Shown: piece by piece, positions 8,241 to 17,970 of the stretch
How the letters are laid out: each line of letters opens with the position of its first letter
Numbering within the stretch: the first letter of the stretch is position 1
Assembly (NCBI RefSeq): GCF_938030785.1
Contig: NZ_CALHIK010000104.1
Coordinates: 1 to 34,479, forward strand
Reading direction: 5' to 3'
DNA: 34,479 nt
Source: an uncultured Campylobacter sp.
GTDB lineage: Bacteria; Campylobacterota; Campylobacteria; Campylobacterales; Campylobacteraceae
Program-made: the position numbers and the translations under genes
Notes under the pieces: model-generated
Databases searched by the model: none
What the model saw: only the letters and a program-made list of their open reading frames with translations
Told to the model about the DNA's origin: nothing

Positions 8241-8269
8241 TTGACAAGAAAATAAATTTTGCATATAAT
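8241..8269 (+). promoter_or_regulatory. Consensus sigma-70 promoter of groES-groEL
   Basis: TTGACA (8241-8246) and TATAAT (8264-8269) are separated by exactly 17 bases, so both hexamers match the consensus. A perfect -35 box is unusual in Campylobacter. The CIRCE operator begins 2 bases after the -10 box, so HrcA bound there would cover the start of transcription. Confidence 0.92.
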
Positions 8270-8270
8270 C

Positions 8271-8297
8271 TTAGCACTCAAACACATTGAGTGCCAA
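8271..8297 (+). promoter_or_regulatory. CIRCE operator (HrcA binding site)
   Basis: TTAGCACTC (8271-8279), a 9-base spacer and GAGTGCCAA (8289-8297) match the CIRCE consensus TTAGCACTC-N9-GAGTGCTAA with one change (T to C) in the right arm. In Campylobacter and Helicobacter, HrcA represses groESL through this element. The hrcA gene is not in the window. Confidence 0.95.
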
Positions 8298-8331
8298 TTT
8301 TAGAAAATCACAAATCAAAGAAAGGACTGAA

Positions 8332-8595
8332 ATGAAATTTCAACCACTTGGCAAGCGCGTTCTAATCGAGCGTGAGGAGGAGACCAAAAAGACCGCTTCG
8401 GGCATCATCATCCCCGACAATGCTTCAAAAGAGAAGCCTTCGACCGGCAAAATCGTAGCCGTCGGCAGCGAATGCGAGGGCGTGAAAAAGGGCGATACCG
8501 TGGCGTTTGCAAAATACGCAGGCAGCGAGATCAGCTTAGACGATAAGAAATTTCTTATCTTAAATTTAGAAGACGTTTTAGGCATAATTAAATAA
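8332..8595 (+). CDS. groS: Co-chaperonin GroES
   Basis: 87 residues. It forms the heptameric lid of the GroEL folding chamber in the cytoplasm. The start [17 protein letters not shown], the mobile-loop segment [18 protein letters not shown] (about residues 18-35) and the C-terminal [12 protein letters not shown] are all typical. ATG 8332 is chosen because it follows AAAGGACTGA. An in-frame TTG at 8287 would start inside the CIRCE element and is rejected. groEL follows 12 bases later in the same operon, controlled by the promoter and CIRCE element just upstream. Confidence 0.98.
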   Translation: MKFQPLGKRVLIEREEETKKTASGIIIPDNASKEKPSTGKIVAVGSECEGVKKGDTVAFAKYAGSEISLDDKKFLILNLEDVLGIIK

Positions 8596-10245
<1,650 letters not shown>

Positions 10246-10313
10246 TCCCGTGGGGGCGTCATTCGGCGCTCCCATACGCATTGCGGCGGTGCTGCGAGAT
10301 TTTGCGGCGTCCC

Positions 10314-10346
10314 GTGGGGTGCCGTGAAATCTTTACGGCACCTCGC
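10314..10346 (+). terminator. Hairpin after groEL, possible terminator
   Basis: GGTGCCGT (10318-10325) pairs with ACGGCACC (10335-10342), extended to 12 bp by flanking pairs including G-U. No T run follows, so it may stabilise the 3' end rather than end transcription. A shorter GC-rich hairpin lies closer to the stop at about 10251-10272. Confidence 0.45.
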
Positions 10347-10539
10347 CGCGTTATAAATTTTACGGCGCTTCGTCTTTTGCGCAGCTTGTCGCGAGTTTTT
10401 ATGATGCTTTATACGACCTTTTCATTAATTTCAAAATCTATCATTTTAAATTTACGGCGCGAAATTTTAACTCCCGTGCTTAAATTTAACGCCGCTTAAT
10501 CTAAGCTCTGCTAAATTTCATTCCAAAAGAAGGAAGACG

Positions 10540-11154
10540 ATGAAAAATTTTACCCGTATTTTTATACTCGCGCTCGCTCTAGCAGGCTTTACGGAGCTAT
10601 CCGCTCAAAGCGCTGAGCATCAAATCGTCGCGCCGCAAAATCACAAATCCCAAATCGCGATGCAAGAGGATGTGAAAACCAAAAAATATGCGAGTAAAAA
10701 TTCCACGATCGAAATTTCAAATTTAAAAAGCTCTAAAATCGAAAAATCCGCCCTGAAAAGCTCGAAAGTAAAAAATTTAAAAGCAAAAAATTCCGCCGCA
10801 CGATCAAAAAAATCGGCTGTAAAAAATCCCGCAAAAAACGTTCCGTTCAGATCCGCACAAAAAGGCGACGGGCGCGCTTTGCCGCCGCTTAGGCTGGAGG
10901 TAAGCGAGAGGGCGTATTACGAGGACGGTACTTGGAAGCTAAGCGATCCCGCTCCCTCTAGCGCGGGCACTGAGCAGGCGCGGCATCCAGGCAAGGGCTT
11001 TTCGTTCTCGCCCGAGTTCGGCTCGGACGCTCCTAGGTACAAATGGCAGCAGAAGGACGGCGTAGGCGGAGGCAAAAGTCGGAACGAATCGGCGCTGGAC
11101 ATCCTGCAAAATAAGATGGATACGATCAAGCTCGACGTGGAATTTAGGCACTAA
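10540..11154 (+). CDS. Exported Lys/Ser-rich protein of unknown function
   Basis: 204 residues, not recognised. The N-terminus has a signal peptide (MKNFTRIFILALALAGFTELSAQS, predicted cut after SAQ or nearby). Residues about 45-105 are a low-complexity, strongly basic stretch of Lys, Ser, Ala and Asn with short repeats such as KSSKIEKSALKSSKVKN and KNSAARSKKSAVKNPAKN, likely disordered. The remainder (about 106-204) is more ordinary, with a possible short domain ending LDILQNKMDTIKLDVEFRH. The start follows AAGAAGGAAGACG. The gene stands alone between groEL and ispG. The basic tract could bind nucleic acid, peptidoglycan or lipid A phosphate, but nothing in the sequence decides this. Confidence 0.7.
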   Translation: MKNFTRIFILALALAGFTELSAQSAEHQIVAPQNHKSQIAMQEDVKTKKYASKNSTIEISNLKSSKIEKSALKSSKVKNLKAKNSAARSKKSAVKNPAKNVPFRSAQKGDGRALPPLRLEVSERAYYEDGTWKLSDPAPSSAGTEQARHPGKGFSFSPEFGSDAPRYKWQQKDGVGGGKSRNESALDILQNKMDTIKLDVEFRH

Positions 11155-11687
11155 TCCCGCCGCACTTGGTCTGAAGGCTGGAAATTTATCGGCTCCTAAG
11201 AAGTTAAATTTTATTATTGCGCTAGCTCCACGTAAAATTTGGCCTGCGAGCGGCACGTGCGGCGTAAATTTAAAATCGAGCCTCGCACGCTGTACAAAAT
11301 AGATCAAAACTAGTTGCTAGCAAAATTTAGAGATTAAGTACTCCGCGGGCATAAGCTCGACGCTTGCGGCTATGAAAATTTATGTAAAATTCGGCTGAAA
11401 ATTTCCGCGCCCGTATCGGTTTGATCTCGCACTCCGCCCGTTTACTCTGTGGCAGAATTTTATTTAAGCAAACACTCCGAGCGCTCTTAAATTTAGCAAA
11501 TATTGATCGCGCCGTGCTCGCTTCGCTCTGAAAGATCTACCGCTAAAATTTAGCAAATGAAATTTTCAAGCGCGCGGATTAAAAGCGTTCGGCGCCGCTT
11601 GCGCTCGCCTGCTAAATTTATAAAATTTGCGCTTCGCAAAGATAATGCAAGCGATATTTTGCTAAAATATCCGCTCAAAGGAAAAAG
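11155..11687. other. Intergenic region before ispG
   Basis: 533 bases without a convincing gene. It contains scattered AAATTT tracts, GC-rich patches and a small hairpin TTTGCG-ctt-CGCAAA (11626-11640) just before the ispG promoter. No RNA gene was recognised. Confidence 0.6.
11660..11668 (+). promoter_or_regulatory. Extended -10 promoter of ispG
   Basis: TGCTAAAAT, the same extended -10 form as at 3577-3585, lies 20 bases before the ispG start with AT-rich sequence upstream and no -35 box. Confidence 0.5.
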
Positions 11688-12752
11688 ATGCAAAGATACA
11701 AGACCAAGCAGATCAAAGTGGGCTCCGTAGCGATCGGCGGCGGCGCGCCCATCTCCGTGCAGTCGATGAGCTTTTCTAAGACCAAGGACGTAGAGCGCAC
11801 GCTAGAGCAGATTAACCGCCTGTATTTCGCTGGCTGCGACATCGTGCGCTGTGCCGTGCTCGATAAGCAGGACGCGGACGCGCTCGCGCGGATCAAAAAA
11901 AGCTCGCCGCTTCCCATCGTAGCGGACATCCATTTTAATTTTCGCTTGGCGCTGCAGGTCGCGGAGTTTGTCGACGCTATCCGCATAAATCCGGGCAATA
12001 TCGGCGGCAAGGACCGCATCAAAGAGGTCGTGCGCGCGTGCAAAGCTCGCAGCCTGCCTATCCGCATCGGCGTAAATTTGGGCTCACTCGAGGAGCAGTT
12101 TGAGCAAAAGTACGGCCGCAGCGTGGAGGCGATGGTGCAAAGCGCGCTGTATAACGCCGCGTTGCTTGAGGATGAGGACTTTAGCGATATCGCGATCTCG
12201 CTTAAGACTTCGGACGCGCCGAGCACGGTGGCTGCGTATCGCGCGCTGCGCCCGCTATGCGAGTATCCTTTTCATCTAGGCGTGACCGAGGCGGGGACGA
12301 AATTTCACGCAAGCATCAAGAGCGCGATCGCGCTGGGCGCGCTTCTGATGGAGGGGATCGGCGATACGATGCGCGTGAGCATTACCGGCGAGCTTGAGGA
12401 GGAGATCCGCGTCGCGCGCGCGATCCTGCAGGACGCGGGCGTGCAGAAAAGCGGCGTCAATATCATTTCGTGCCCTACCTGCGGGCGTTTGCAAAGCGAT
12501 CTGCTAAGCGCGATCAAAATCGTCGAAGAAAAAACCGCGCATATCAAAACGCCGCTAAATATCAGCGTCATGGGATGCGTCGTAAATGCGATCGGCGAGG
12601 CGAAGGGCGCGGATGTGGCGATCGCGTTCGGCAACGGGCGCGGCATCGTGATGCGCCACGGCGAAGTGGTCGCCAAACTCGAGGAGAGCAAGCTCGTGGA
12701 GCGGTTTTTGCAAGAGGTCGAGGACGAGGTGCGGGTTCGCGAAGGAGCGTGA
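11688..12752 (+). CDS. ispG: 4-hydroxy-3-methylbut-2-enyl diphosphate synthase IspG
   Basis: 354 residues, normal for the two-domain bacterial enzyme. It converts 2-C-methyl-erythritol 2,4-cyclodiphosphate to HMBPP in the non-mevalonate (MEP) isoprenoid pathway, using a 4Fe-4S cluster. The N-terminal TIM-barrel carries [18 protein letters not shown] and [11 protein letters not shown], and [12 protein letters not shown] is the usual barrel signature. The C-terminal domain has the cluster cysteines in [11 protein letters not shown] (about residue 263-273) and [16 protein letters not shown] (about 302), with the conserved Glu in GEAKGAD. The start follows AAAGGAAAAAG. It is the last gene before the long gap in front of dnaB. 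Confidence 0.97.
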   Translation: MQRYKTKQIKVGSVAIGGGAPISVQSMSFSKTKDVERTLEQINRLYFAGCDIVRCAVLDKQDADALARIKKSSPLPIVADIHFNFRLALQVAEFVDAIRINPGNIGGKDRIKEVVRACKARSLPIRIGVNLGSLEEQFEQKYGRSVEAMVQSALYNAALLEDEDFSDIAISLKTSDAPSTVAAYRALRPLCEYPFHLGVTEAGTKFHASIKSAIALGALLMEGIGDTMRVSITGELEEEIRVARAILQDAGVQKSGVNIISCPTCGRLQSDLLSAIKIVEEKTAHIKTPLNISVMGCVVNAIGEAKGADVAIAFGNGRGIVMRHGEVVAKLEESKLVERFLQEVEDEVRVREGA

Positions 12753-13739
12753 GAGCTGCGGGGCGCTTAGCGGCTTAAATGTCGCTATGATTCGTAGCTT
12801 GGGCGGCTCGGCTCTGAATTTTGGCGCGCCTGGCTCATCGCAGCTCGTTTAGGTTTGTCGGTACAGCGCGTTTTGGCGTAAAATTTTAAAATTTCGTCTT
12901 TAAAGCGGCGCTTTTAAATTTGAGCCTTTGGGAGTGCGGCTTGGAATTTTGGATTTAAATTTTAACTCTGGAATTTTGTTTTTAAATTTTGGGTTTGAAA
13001 TTTTAACTTTGCAATTCGCCGTAAAATTTTATTTTAAAATTTGAGCTTCGCGATTCGGCGCCAAATTTGCGGCGTAAAATTTCAAAGCACGGCGCAGGAG
13101 TCGAGCCGCGTTAAATTTAGCGCGATTTATTGCGACGGACGCACCGTTTGCGAAACAGAGGGCGAGCGTTAAATTTAAATGCCACGGCATTTGGCTCATT
13201 GTTTAAGGCGTTTGAAAAATTTCAAATCGCGACGTTTTGGTTTAAATTTAGAAAGGTTTGCTCGCCGCAGCTCGGGCGCAAAATTTAATGCCCGAGCTTG
13301 TAGCGCTAAATTTTAATAGGTCGGCTTAAAATTTTAAAAAATTCTAAGCCCTAGCGAAATTTCAAGCTCTATGAAATTTCAAAATTTTAAATCCGTCGCG
13401 GCTGCCTTTGGACGCAGTCTTAAATCGCCGCGGTGTGTGTGCGGCATAAGAGTAACGGCTTAAAATCGCGTAGCTTTTGGAAGCGTTAAGTTTCAAAATC
13501 GCGCGAGCTTTCAAGATCGCAAGCTGTTTGATCTAGCGAGATTTTGGGTTGCAAGGCCCCGAGCTTCGCAGGCTTTCAAGCACTAAGCTTTCAAAGCCGC
13601 GATAGTTCCAAGACTGCGGTGAGCGTTCAAAGCCGCATCGGTTTTCAAAAGTGCTGGACTGAGCTGCGGATTAAAATTTACGATTTTATAGAGCTTAAAA
13701 TTTAGACGCGCAAAAGCGCGCAAAACGACGGGGGAAGCG
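12753..13739. other. Long non-coding gap with degenerate repeats
   Basis: 987 bases between ispG and dnaB with no gene that I can support on either strand. The left half is packed with AAATTT, TAAAATTT and TTTTAAATTT tracts. It includes two copies of AAATTTTAACTNTGNAATT (12957-12975 and 12998-13016). The right half (about 13500-13650) has imperfect repeats around TTCAAAGCCGC (13590-13600 and 13626-13636) and variants of CTTTCAAG. This may be a decayed gene or spacer expanded by short-repeat slippage. I saw no DnaA-box cluster or RNA gene. Confidence 0.65.
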
Positions 13740-15824
13740 ATGGCAACGAAGCAGAATGTGCCTGCAAATTTATACGATCTGGATATGGAGCGCGCGATCT
13801 TAAGCTCGCTTTTGCAAAACGAGGACGCATACGGCGAGCTGAGCGAGATAATCTCGGTCGGCGATTTTTTCTACAAGCCGCATGCCGATATCTACGAGGC
13901 GATCGTCAAATGCTCATCGCACAATGAGCCGATAGCACCGAGCTTTGTTAAAAAATGGCTAGCCGAGCGCTACGACGATGGCGCATTTACCGAGGTCGTA
14001 GCCACCAGCGGCGTGGTCGATGCCCCAAAATACGCACTCGAGCTGCGCGAAAAATCGATCAAGCGCTCGCTAATCAAGGTCGCGCACGAGATCCCTTCGA
14101 TGGTAAACGAAGCCGTGCGCAGCAAAGATACCGCCGATAAAATCAGCTCCAAAATTTACGAGCTAATCGACGAGGAACGCCACGGCGGCATCAAAAAATC
14201 GCACGAGATTATCGCCGACGTGGTAGAGGAACTGAAGCGCCAAAAGGCGCTCGCAGGCTCGGAGCTCGTGGGGCTGGATACCGGCTTTCGCTTCCTAAAC
14301 GACTGCACGAAGGGGCTGAAGCCTGGCGAGCTCATCATAATCGCCGCTCGCCCCGGCATGGGTAAGACCGCCTTTGCGCTAAATTTGATGATGAAAACGC
14401 TGCAAAGCGGCAAAGGCGTCGTATTTTTCTCGCTCGAGATGCCCTCCGTGCAGCTGATGTATCGCATACTAAGCGCGCTTAGCTCGATCCCGCTAAGCGA
14501 CATAATGAGCGCCAAGCTCAGCGACGACGACTGGACGCGTTTTAACGACGCTTGCGACGCGGTGCTGAATATGCCGCTTTTCGTCTATGACAGCGGCTAT
14601 GTAAACATCCACCAGGTCCGCACCCAGCTGCGCAAACTTAAATCCGCGGACGCTAACATCGAGCTTTGCGTGATCGATTACATTGGACTTATGACGAGCA
14701 CGAGCAACTACTCCGAGCGCCACCTGCAAATCGCCGAAATTTCGCGCGGGCTCAAGCTCTTAGCGCGCGAGCTAAACATCCCGATCATCGCGCTATCGCA
14801 GCTAAACCGCTCGCTCGAGGCGCGCTCGAACAAACGCCCGATGCTAAGCGATCTGCGCGAAAGCGGCGCGATCGAGCAGGATGCCGACATCATACTTTTC
14901 GTCTATCGCGACGAGGTTTATAAAGAGCAGATGGAGCGCGAGCGCATTTCGCGGCTGGAGGCCGAGGGCAAGGATGCGGGCGAGCCCGTGTTTAGGCGTA
15001 ACGACTATCAGGAAAAAGCCGAAATTATCGTCGGCAAAAACCGCTCTGGAGAGGCGGGCAGGACGATCGAGGTGGGCTTTCAGGGCAGATTTACCCGTTT
15101 TGTCGATACGAGCTTCGGCGGCGAACCAAGCGAGAGCGCGATCTTTAATGAAAACGACAATCTCGACTACGTTTCGCAGCTGCAAGATCAGGGCTTTGAG
15201 GAGCCTGCTGCGCCGCGCCTCGATACGGCGCAGAATTTGCAGCAGAATTTAACGCAGAATTTTAATGAAGCTCAAAATTTTAACGAAGCGCAAAATAGCG
15301 GCGTAAATTTAAATACAAGCTCCGCTAGCGCTCGAAACCCCGGAGTAAATATCGATTTTGACGAGATGCCTAGCTTCGGCCAAAGCAGCGGGCAGGACGG
15401 CGAGGAGATAGACGGCGAGTTTAAGCTTAGCGCAGAGCAGGGCTTAGCAGAGGTGCGTCGTGCGGCACAGAACGCACCGCAAAAGCAAGAATTTAAGGGG
15501 CAAAATTTAGATGATACGAGAGCGGGCGTCGTCGCGCCTCAAACAGAGGGCGCGCATAAAAATTTAGCGGGCACTCTGCAAGGCGTAAAAGGCACATCGC
15601 GGGGTACAAAAGGCGCGCAGCAAGGTGCAAATAACGCACGGCAAGAGGATGCTACGTATTTTGAAAGCGGTAAGGGCGATGAGCCGCCTTTTGAGATGCA
15701 GGAGCGGCAAGAGGACGAGGCGAAATTTAAACCCGCACCGCCTCTAAATATCGAAGAGATGGGCATTCCAAAGATCAATGAGGCAAACAGGCTCGATGAC
15801 GACGACGCGCCGCTGGATCTGTGA
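13740..15824 (+). CDS. dnaB: Replicative DNA helicase DnaB with long C-terminal extension
   Basis: 694 residues. The helicase part, about 1-455, is standard: N-terminal domain (LYDLDMERAILSSLLQNED), linker, then the RecA-like domain with Walker A ARPGMGKTAFAL (about 203), Walker B LCVIDYIGLM (about 306), ALSQLNRSLE, and the end at GRFTRFVD (about 448-455). It forms the hexamer that unwinds DNA at the replication fork. Family members are usually about 450-490 residues; here about 240 residues follow. They are Gln/Asn/Gly/Ala-rich and probably disordered, with an internal repeat QNFNEAQNFNEAQN (about 503-516), ending in an acidic patch NRLDDDDAPLDL. No stop or frameshift separates core and tail. 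The start follows GGGGGAAGCG. The end overlaps the next gene by 29-47 bases. Confidence 0.96.
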   Translation: MATKQNVPANLYDLDMERAILSSLLQNEDAYGELSEIISVGDFFYKPHADIYEAIVKCSSHNEPIAPSFVKKWLAERYDDGAFTEVVATSGVVDAPKYALELREKSIKRSLIKVAHEIPSMVNEAVRSKDTADKISSKIYELIDEERHGGIKKSHEIIADVVEELKRQKALAGSELVGLDTGFRFLNDCTKGLKPGELIIIAARPGMGKTAFALNLMMKTLQSGKGVVFFSLEMPSVQLMYRILSALSSIPLSDIMSAKLSDDDWTRFNDACDAVLNMPLFVYDSGYVNIHQVRTQLRKLKSADANIELCVIDYIGLMTSTSNYSERHLQIAEISRGLKLLARELNIPIIALSQLNRSLEARSNKRPMLSDLRESGAIEQDADIILFVYRDEVYKEQMERERISRLEAEGKDAGEPVFRRNDYQEKAEIIVGKNRSGEAGRTIEVGFQGRFTRFVDTSFGGEPSESAIFNENDNLDYVSQLQDQGFEEPAAPRLDTAQNLQQNLTQNFNEAQNFNEAQNSGVNLNTSSASARNPGVNIDFDEMPSFGQSSGQDGEEIDGEFKLSAEQGLAEVRRAAQNAPQKQEFKGQNLDDTRAGVVAPQTEGAHKNLAGTLQGVKGTSRGTKGAQQGANNARQEDATYFESGKGDEPPFEMQERQEDEAKFKPAPPLNIEEMGIPKINEANRLDDDDAPLDL

Positions 15825-17970
15825 AATAGCGCTTAGGCTAGCGTTGATCGTTAGCGTTTTTTGCTTCGCGCTTTACGCGCAGGATTTGGGCGACGCGGGC
15901 TTTTGCGCGCTAGCGGCGTTTTGGGCTTATGCGCTATTTCGGGTGCTATTTAGCTTTTTTTACGAGGCGAAGCAGCGCGCCAACGCGGCTCTATTTCGCA
16001 GCGGCGGAACTTTGATTAAAATTTTTAGAGGCAGGCTGATAAGCGGGGTTTTGGCCTGCGCGGGCGCGATCCTCTTAAGCGCCACTTTGGCGCTAGGCCT
16101 AGCAGATCTGCGCGGCGCGGAGTTATTCGTGACGCTCGCGGCGCTGCCTGCAGCTCTTGCTCTGATGCGCCTAGCGGTGCTGAAGCTCAGTCTAAAAGAG
16201 ATTAAAAATCCTAGAATTTTATCGCTCAAACTTAGCATTTTGCTACTCGCCGTGCTTGCCGTAGCGGTAAATTTTGCCATAAATTTAGCCTATTTGCGGC
16301 TTGCGGATGCTGCGGATTTAGACATGCACTCTCAAAATTCCGCGATAAATTTTACTTCGCCCGCCCGCACCGCCACATCCATGGGAAATTTCGCGACAAA
16401 CGACGCTTCCGCGCCCGTCGGAAATTTAGCAACAGATAATGCCGCCAAATCCGCTAAAAATTCCGCTGCGAACAACGCCGCCATAGTTGTGCGAAATTCC
16501 GAGGCGGACAATGTTATCAAGTCCGCGTCGGACGCCGTTAAAAAGCTCGCTGCTTCGGCCGCAAATTTTAAAGCGAGCTCCGTCAGGACGGCGCAGGTCT
16601 CGGCTGCAAATTATAAGGCAAATACCGCCGCTGCGCTGCAAATCAACGCTAAAAATTCTACGGCAAGCTCCGCCGCAGCGCAAAATTTAAATTTAGCTCC
16701 AAGTCCCGCCGCACCGAGCATGGCCGCCGACAGTTCCGCTAAAAATTCCGCGACAAGCTCCGCATCAATCCCTGAAATTTTTGAAATTTTAAAATCTACC
16801 GCGCCGCAAGCGCACTTCAGATCCGCCCTGTTAAATGAAATTTACGCTTTGAAATTTTACAAAAACGCGCTGTTTGAGCTGGCGCTGTCGCAGAGCCCTA
16901 GCTCGCTAAAAATCGCTCTTTTGTTTCTGATCTGCGCGGGTGATTTCCTCTTTTACTGCGCGATTTTGCATCTTTGCGCCTTCGTGCTTTTTATGCCGCG
17001 AGCCGCAGCCGCGCCCAAAATAGGGCGCTTTAGCGGCACGATATTCGCGCTTGCCTACGTCACGCTGTGTTTGATCTGCGCCGCGCAGACGCGCGCGGCA
17101 GGCGGCGGCTCGGAGAGTGTGCATCCTAAAAGCGCGGTCGAGACGAGCGTGCAGATCGTGCTGCAAAGCGGCGAGCGGCTGATCTTAAGCGCGCGCGAGG
17201 CGGACGTTCTAAGAGGCGAGCTAAACGCCACGCGCTTCGCCGCGGAAGCAAACGCCGCGTCCGCGCTGAATAGCTACATCGACGCCGTTTACGACGAGGG
17301 CGCGAGGCTTAGCGCGCAGAAAATGGCGGATTTCAATTACTCGTTTCTGAGCGATTATCTAGTGCTGTGGCACGGCGTGTGGGACGATGACGCGGGGGCG
17401 TATCTGAATGAGAAATTTGCGCTCTTCGTAAGCGAAAGCTTCCCGAAAGATTTTGGCGAGAACATCGCTAAAATCGCTGCGGCAAACGTCAAAAATTATG
17501 AGAACTCGCTAAATTTTACGCTCAAAAAATACGGCGCGAAAGTTGATCTCAACGTCACGCAGAGCTTCAGCCTAAAAAGTAAGGCGTATCGCGCGAGCGG
17601 AACGGGGCTTGGGGCGCTGGGCGGCGTGCTAGGCGCAAAACTGATAAGTAAGAGCCTCGCTAAAACTGCGGCCAAGACGGGCGCGAAAACCCTTGCCAAG
17701 GCGGGTGCCAGCGCGACTAGCGGTAGCGCGGGGCTCGTATGCGGCCCGGGCGCGGTAGTGTGCGTGCCTGCGTTTGCCGTGGTTACGTGGTTCGGGCTGG
17801 ATTTTGCGTTTGCCAAGGGCGACGAGGCGCTGAACCGAGAGGAGTTTGAAGCCGCGATCGTGCGCGATATGATGGTGGCGAAAGAGGAGCTAAAGCGCGC
17901 GTTGGCGCAGGATTTCAACGCGACGATAGATGAAATTTCGAGTGAAATTTTAAATTTAGACGGGAAGTAG
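15796..17970 (+). CDS. Unknown polytopic membrane protein with Ala/Asn/Ser-rich stretch
   Basis: 724 residues from ATG 15796 (an in-frame ATG at 15778 adds six); not recognised. About five hydrophobic helices fall in residues 9-168, with Arg/Lys at the N-terminus. Residues about 175-328 are low complexity (Ala, Asn, Ser, Lys; short motifs such as AKNSA and AANFKA). Two or three more helices follow (about 371-435, LKIALLFLICAGDFLFYCA and IFALAYVTLCLICAA). A helical soluble region (about 445-600) precedes a Gly/Ala-rich hydrophobic segment (about 602-671, GTGLGALGGVLGAKLISKS and CGPGAVVCVPAFAVVTWFG) of glycine-zipper type, and an acidic helical tail. The start lies inside the dnaB 3' end, which suggests translational coupling; no strong ribosome binding site was found. 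Confidence 0.75.
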   Translation: MTTTRRWICEIALRLALIVSVFCFALYAQDLGDAGFCALAAFWAYALFRVLFSFFYEAKQRANAALFRSGGTLIKIFRGRLISGVLACAGAILLSATLALGLADLRGAELFVTLAALPAALALMRLAVLKLSLKEIKNPRILSLKLSILLLAVLAVAVNFAINLAYLRLADAADLDMHSQNSAINFTSPARTATSMGNFATNDASAPVGNLATDNAAKSAKNSAANNAAIVVRNSEADNVIKSASDAVKKLAASAANFKASSVRTAQVSAANYKANTAAALQINAKNSTASSAAAQNLNLAPSPAAPSMAADSSAKNSATSSASIPEIFEILKSTAPQAHFRSALLNEIYALKFYKNALFELALSQSPSSLKIALLFLICAGDFLFYCAILHLCAFVLFMPRAAAAPKIGRFSGTIFALAYVTLCLICAAQTRAAGGGSESVHPKSAVETSVQIVLQSGERLILSAREADVLRGELNATRFAAEANAASALNSYIDAVYDEGARLSAQKMADFNYSFLSDYLVLWHGVWDDDAGAYLNEKFALFVSESFPKDFGENIAKIAAANVKNYENSLNFTLKKYGAKVDLNVTQSFSLKSKAYRASGTGLGALGGVLGAKLISKSLAKTAAKTGAKTLAKAGASATSGSAGLVCGPGAVVCVPAFAVVTWFGLDFAFAKGDEALNREEFEAAIVRDMMVAKEELKRALAQDFNATIDEISSEILNLDGK

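Noticed and set aside
8287..8331. Longer GroES start from TTG
   Set aside because: It lies within the CIRCE operator, and GroES proteins begin at the MKFQPLGKR equivalent.
10281..10499. 72-codon open frame between groEL and the next gene
   Set aside because: No ribosome binding site, an Arg/Leu-rich product without similarity, and it covers a hairpin after groEL.
12753..13739. Possible replication origin or CRISPR array in the long gap before dnaB
   Set aside because: Repeats are degenerate and unevenly spaced with no unique spacers, and I found no cluster of DnaA boxes.
14666..15252. Overlapping frames inside dnaB (Arg/Ala-rich, 85-123 codons)
   Set aside because: They are typical shadow frames of a GC-rich gene in the +2/+3 and reverse frames, with no start signals or known similarity.
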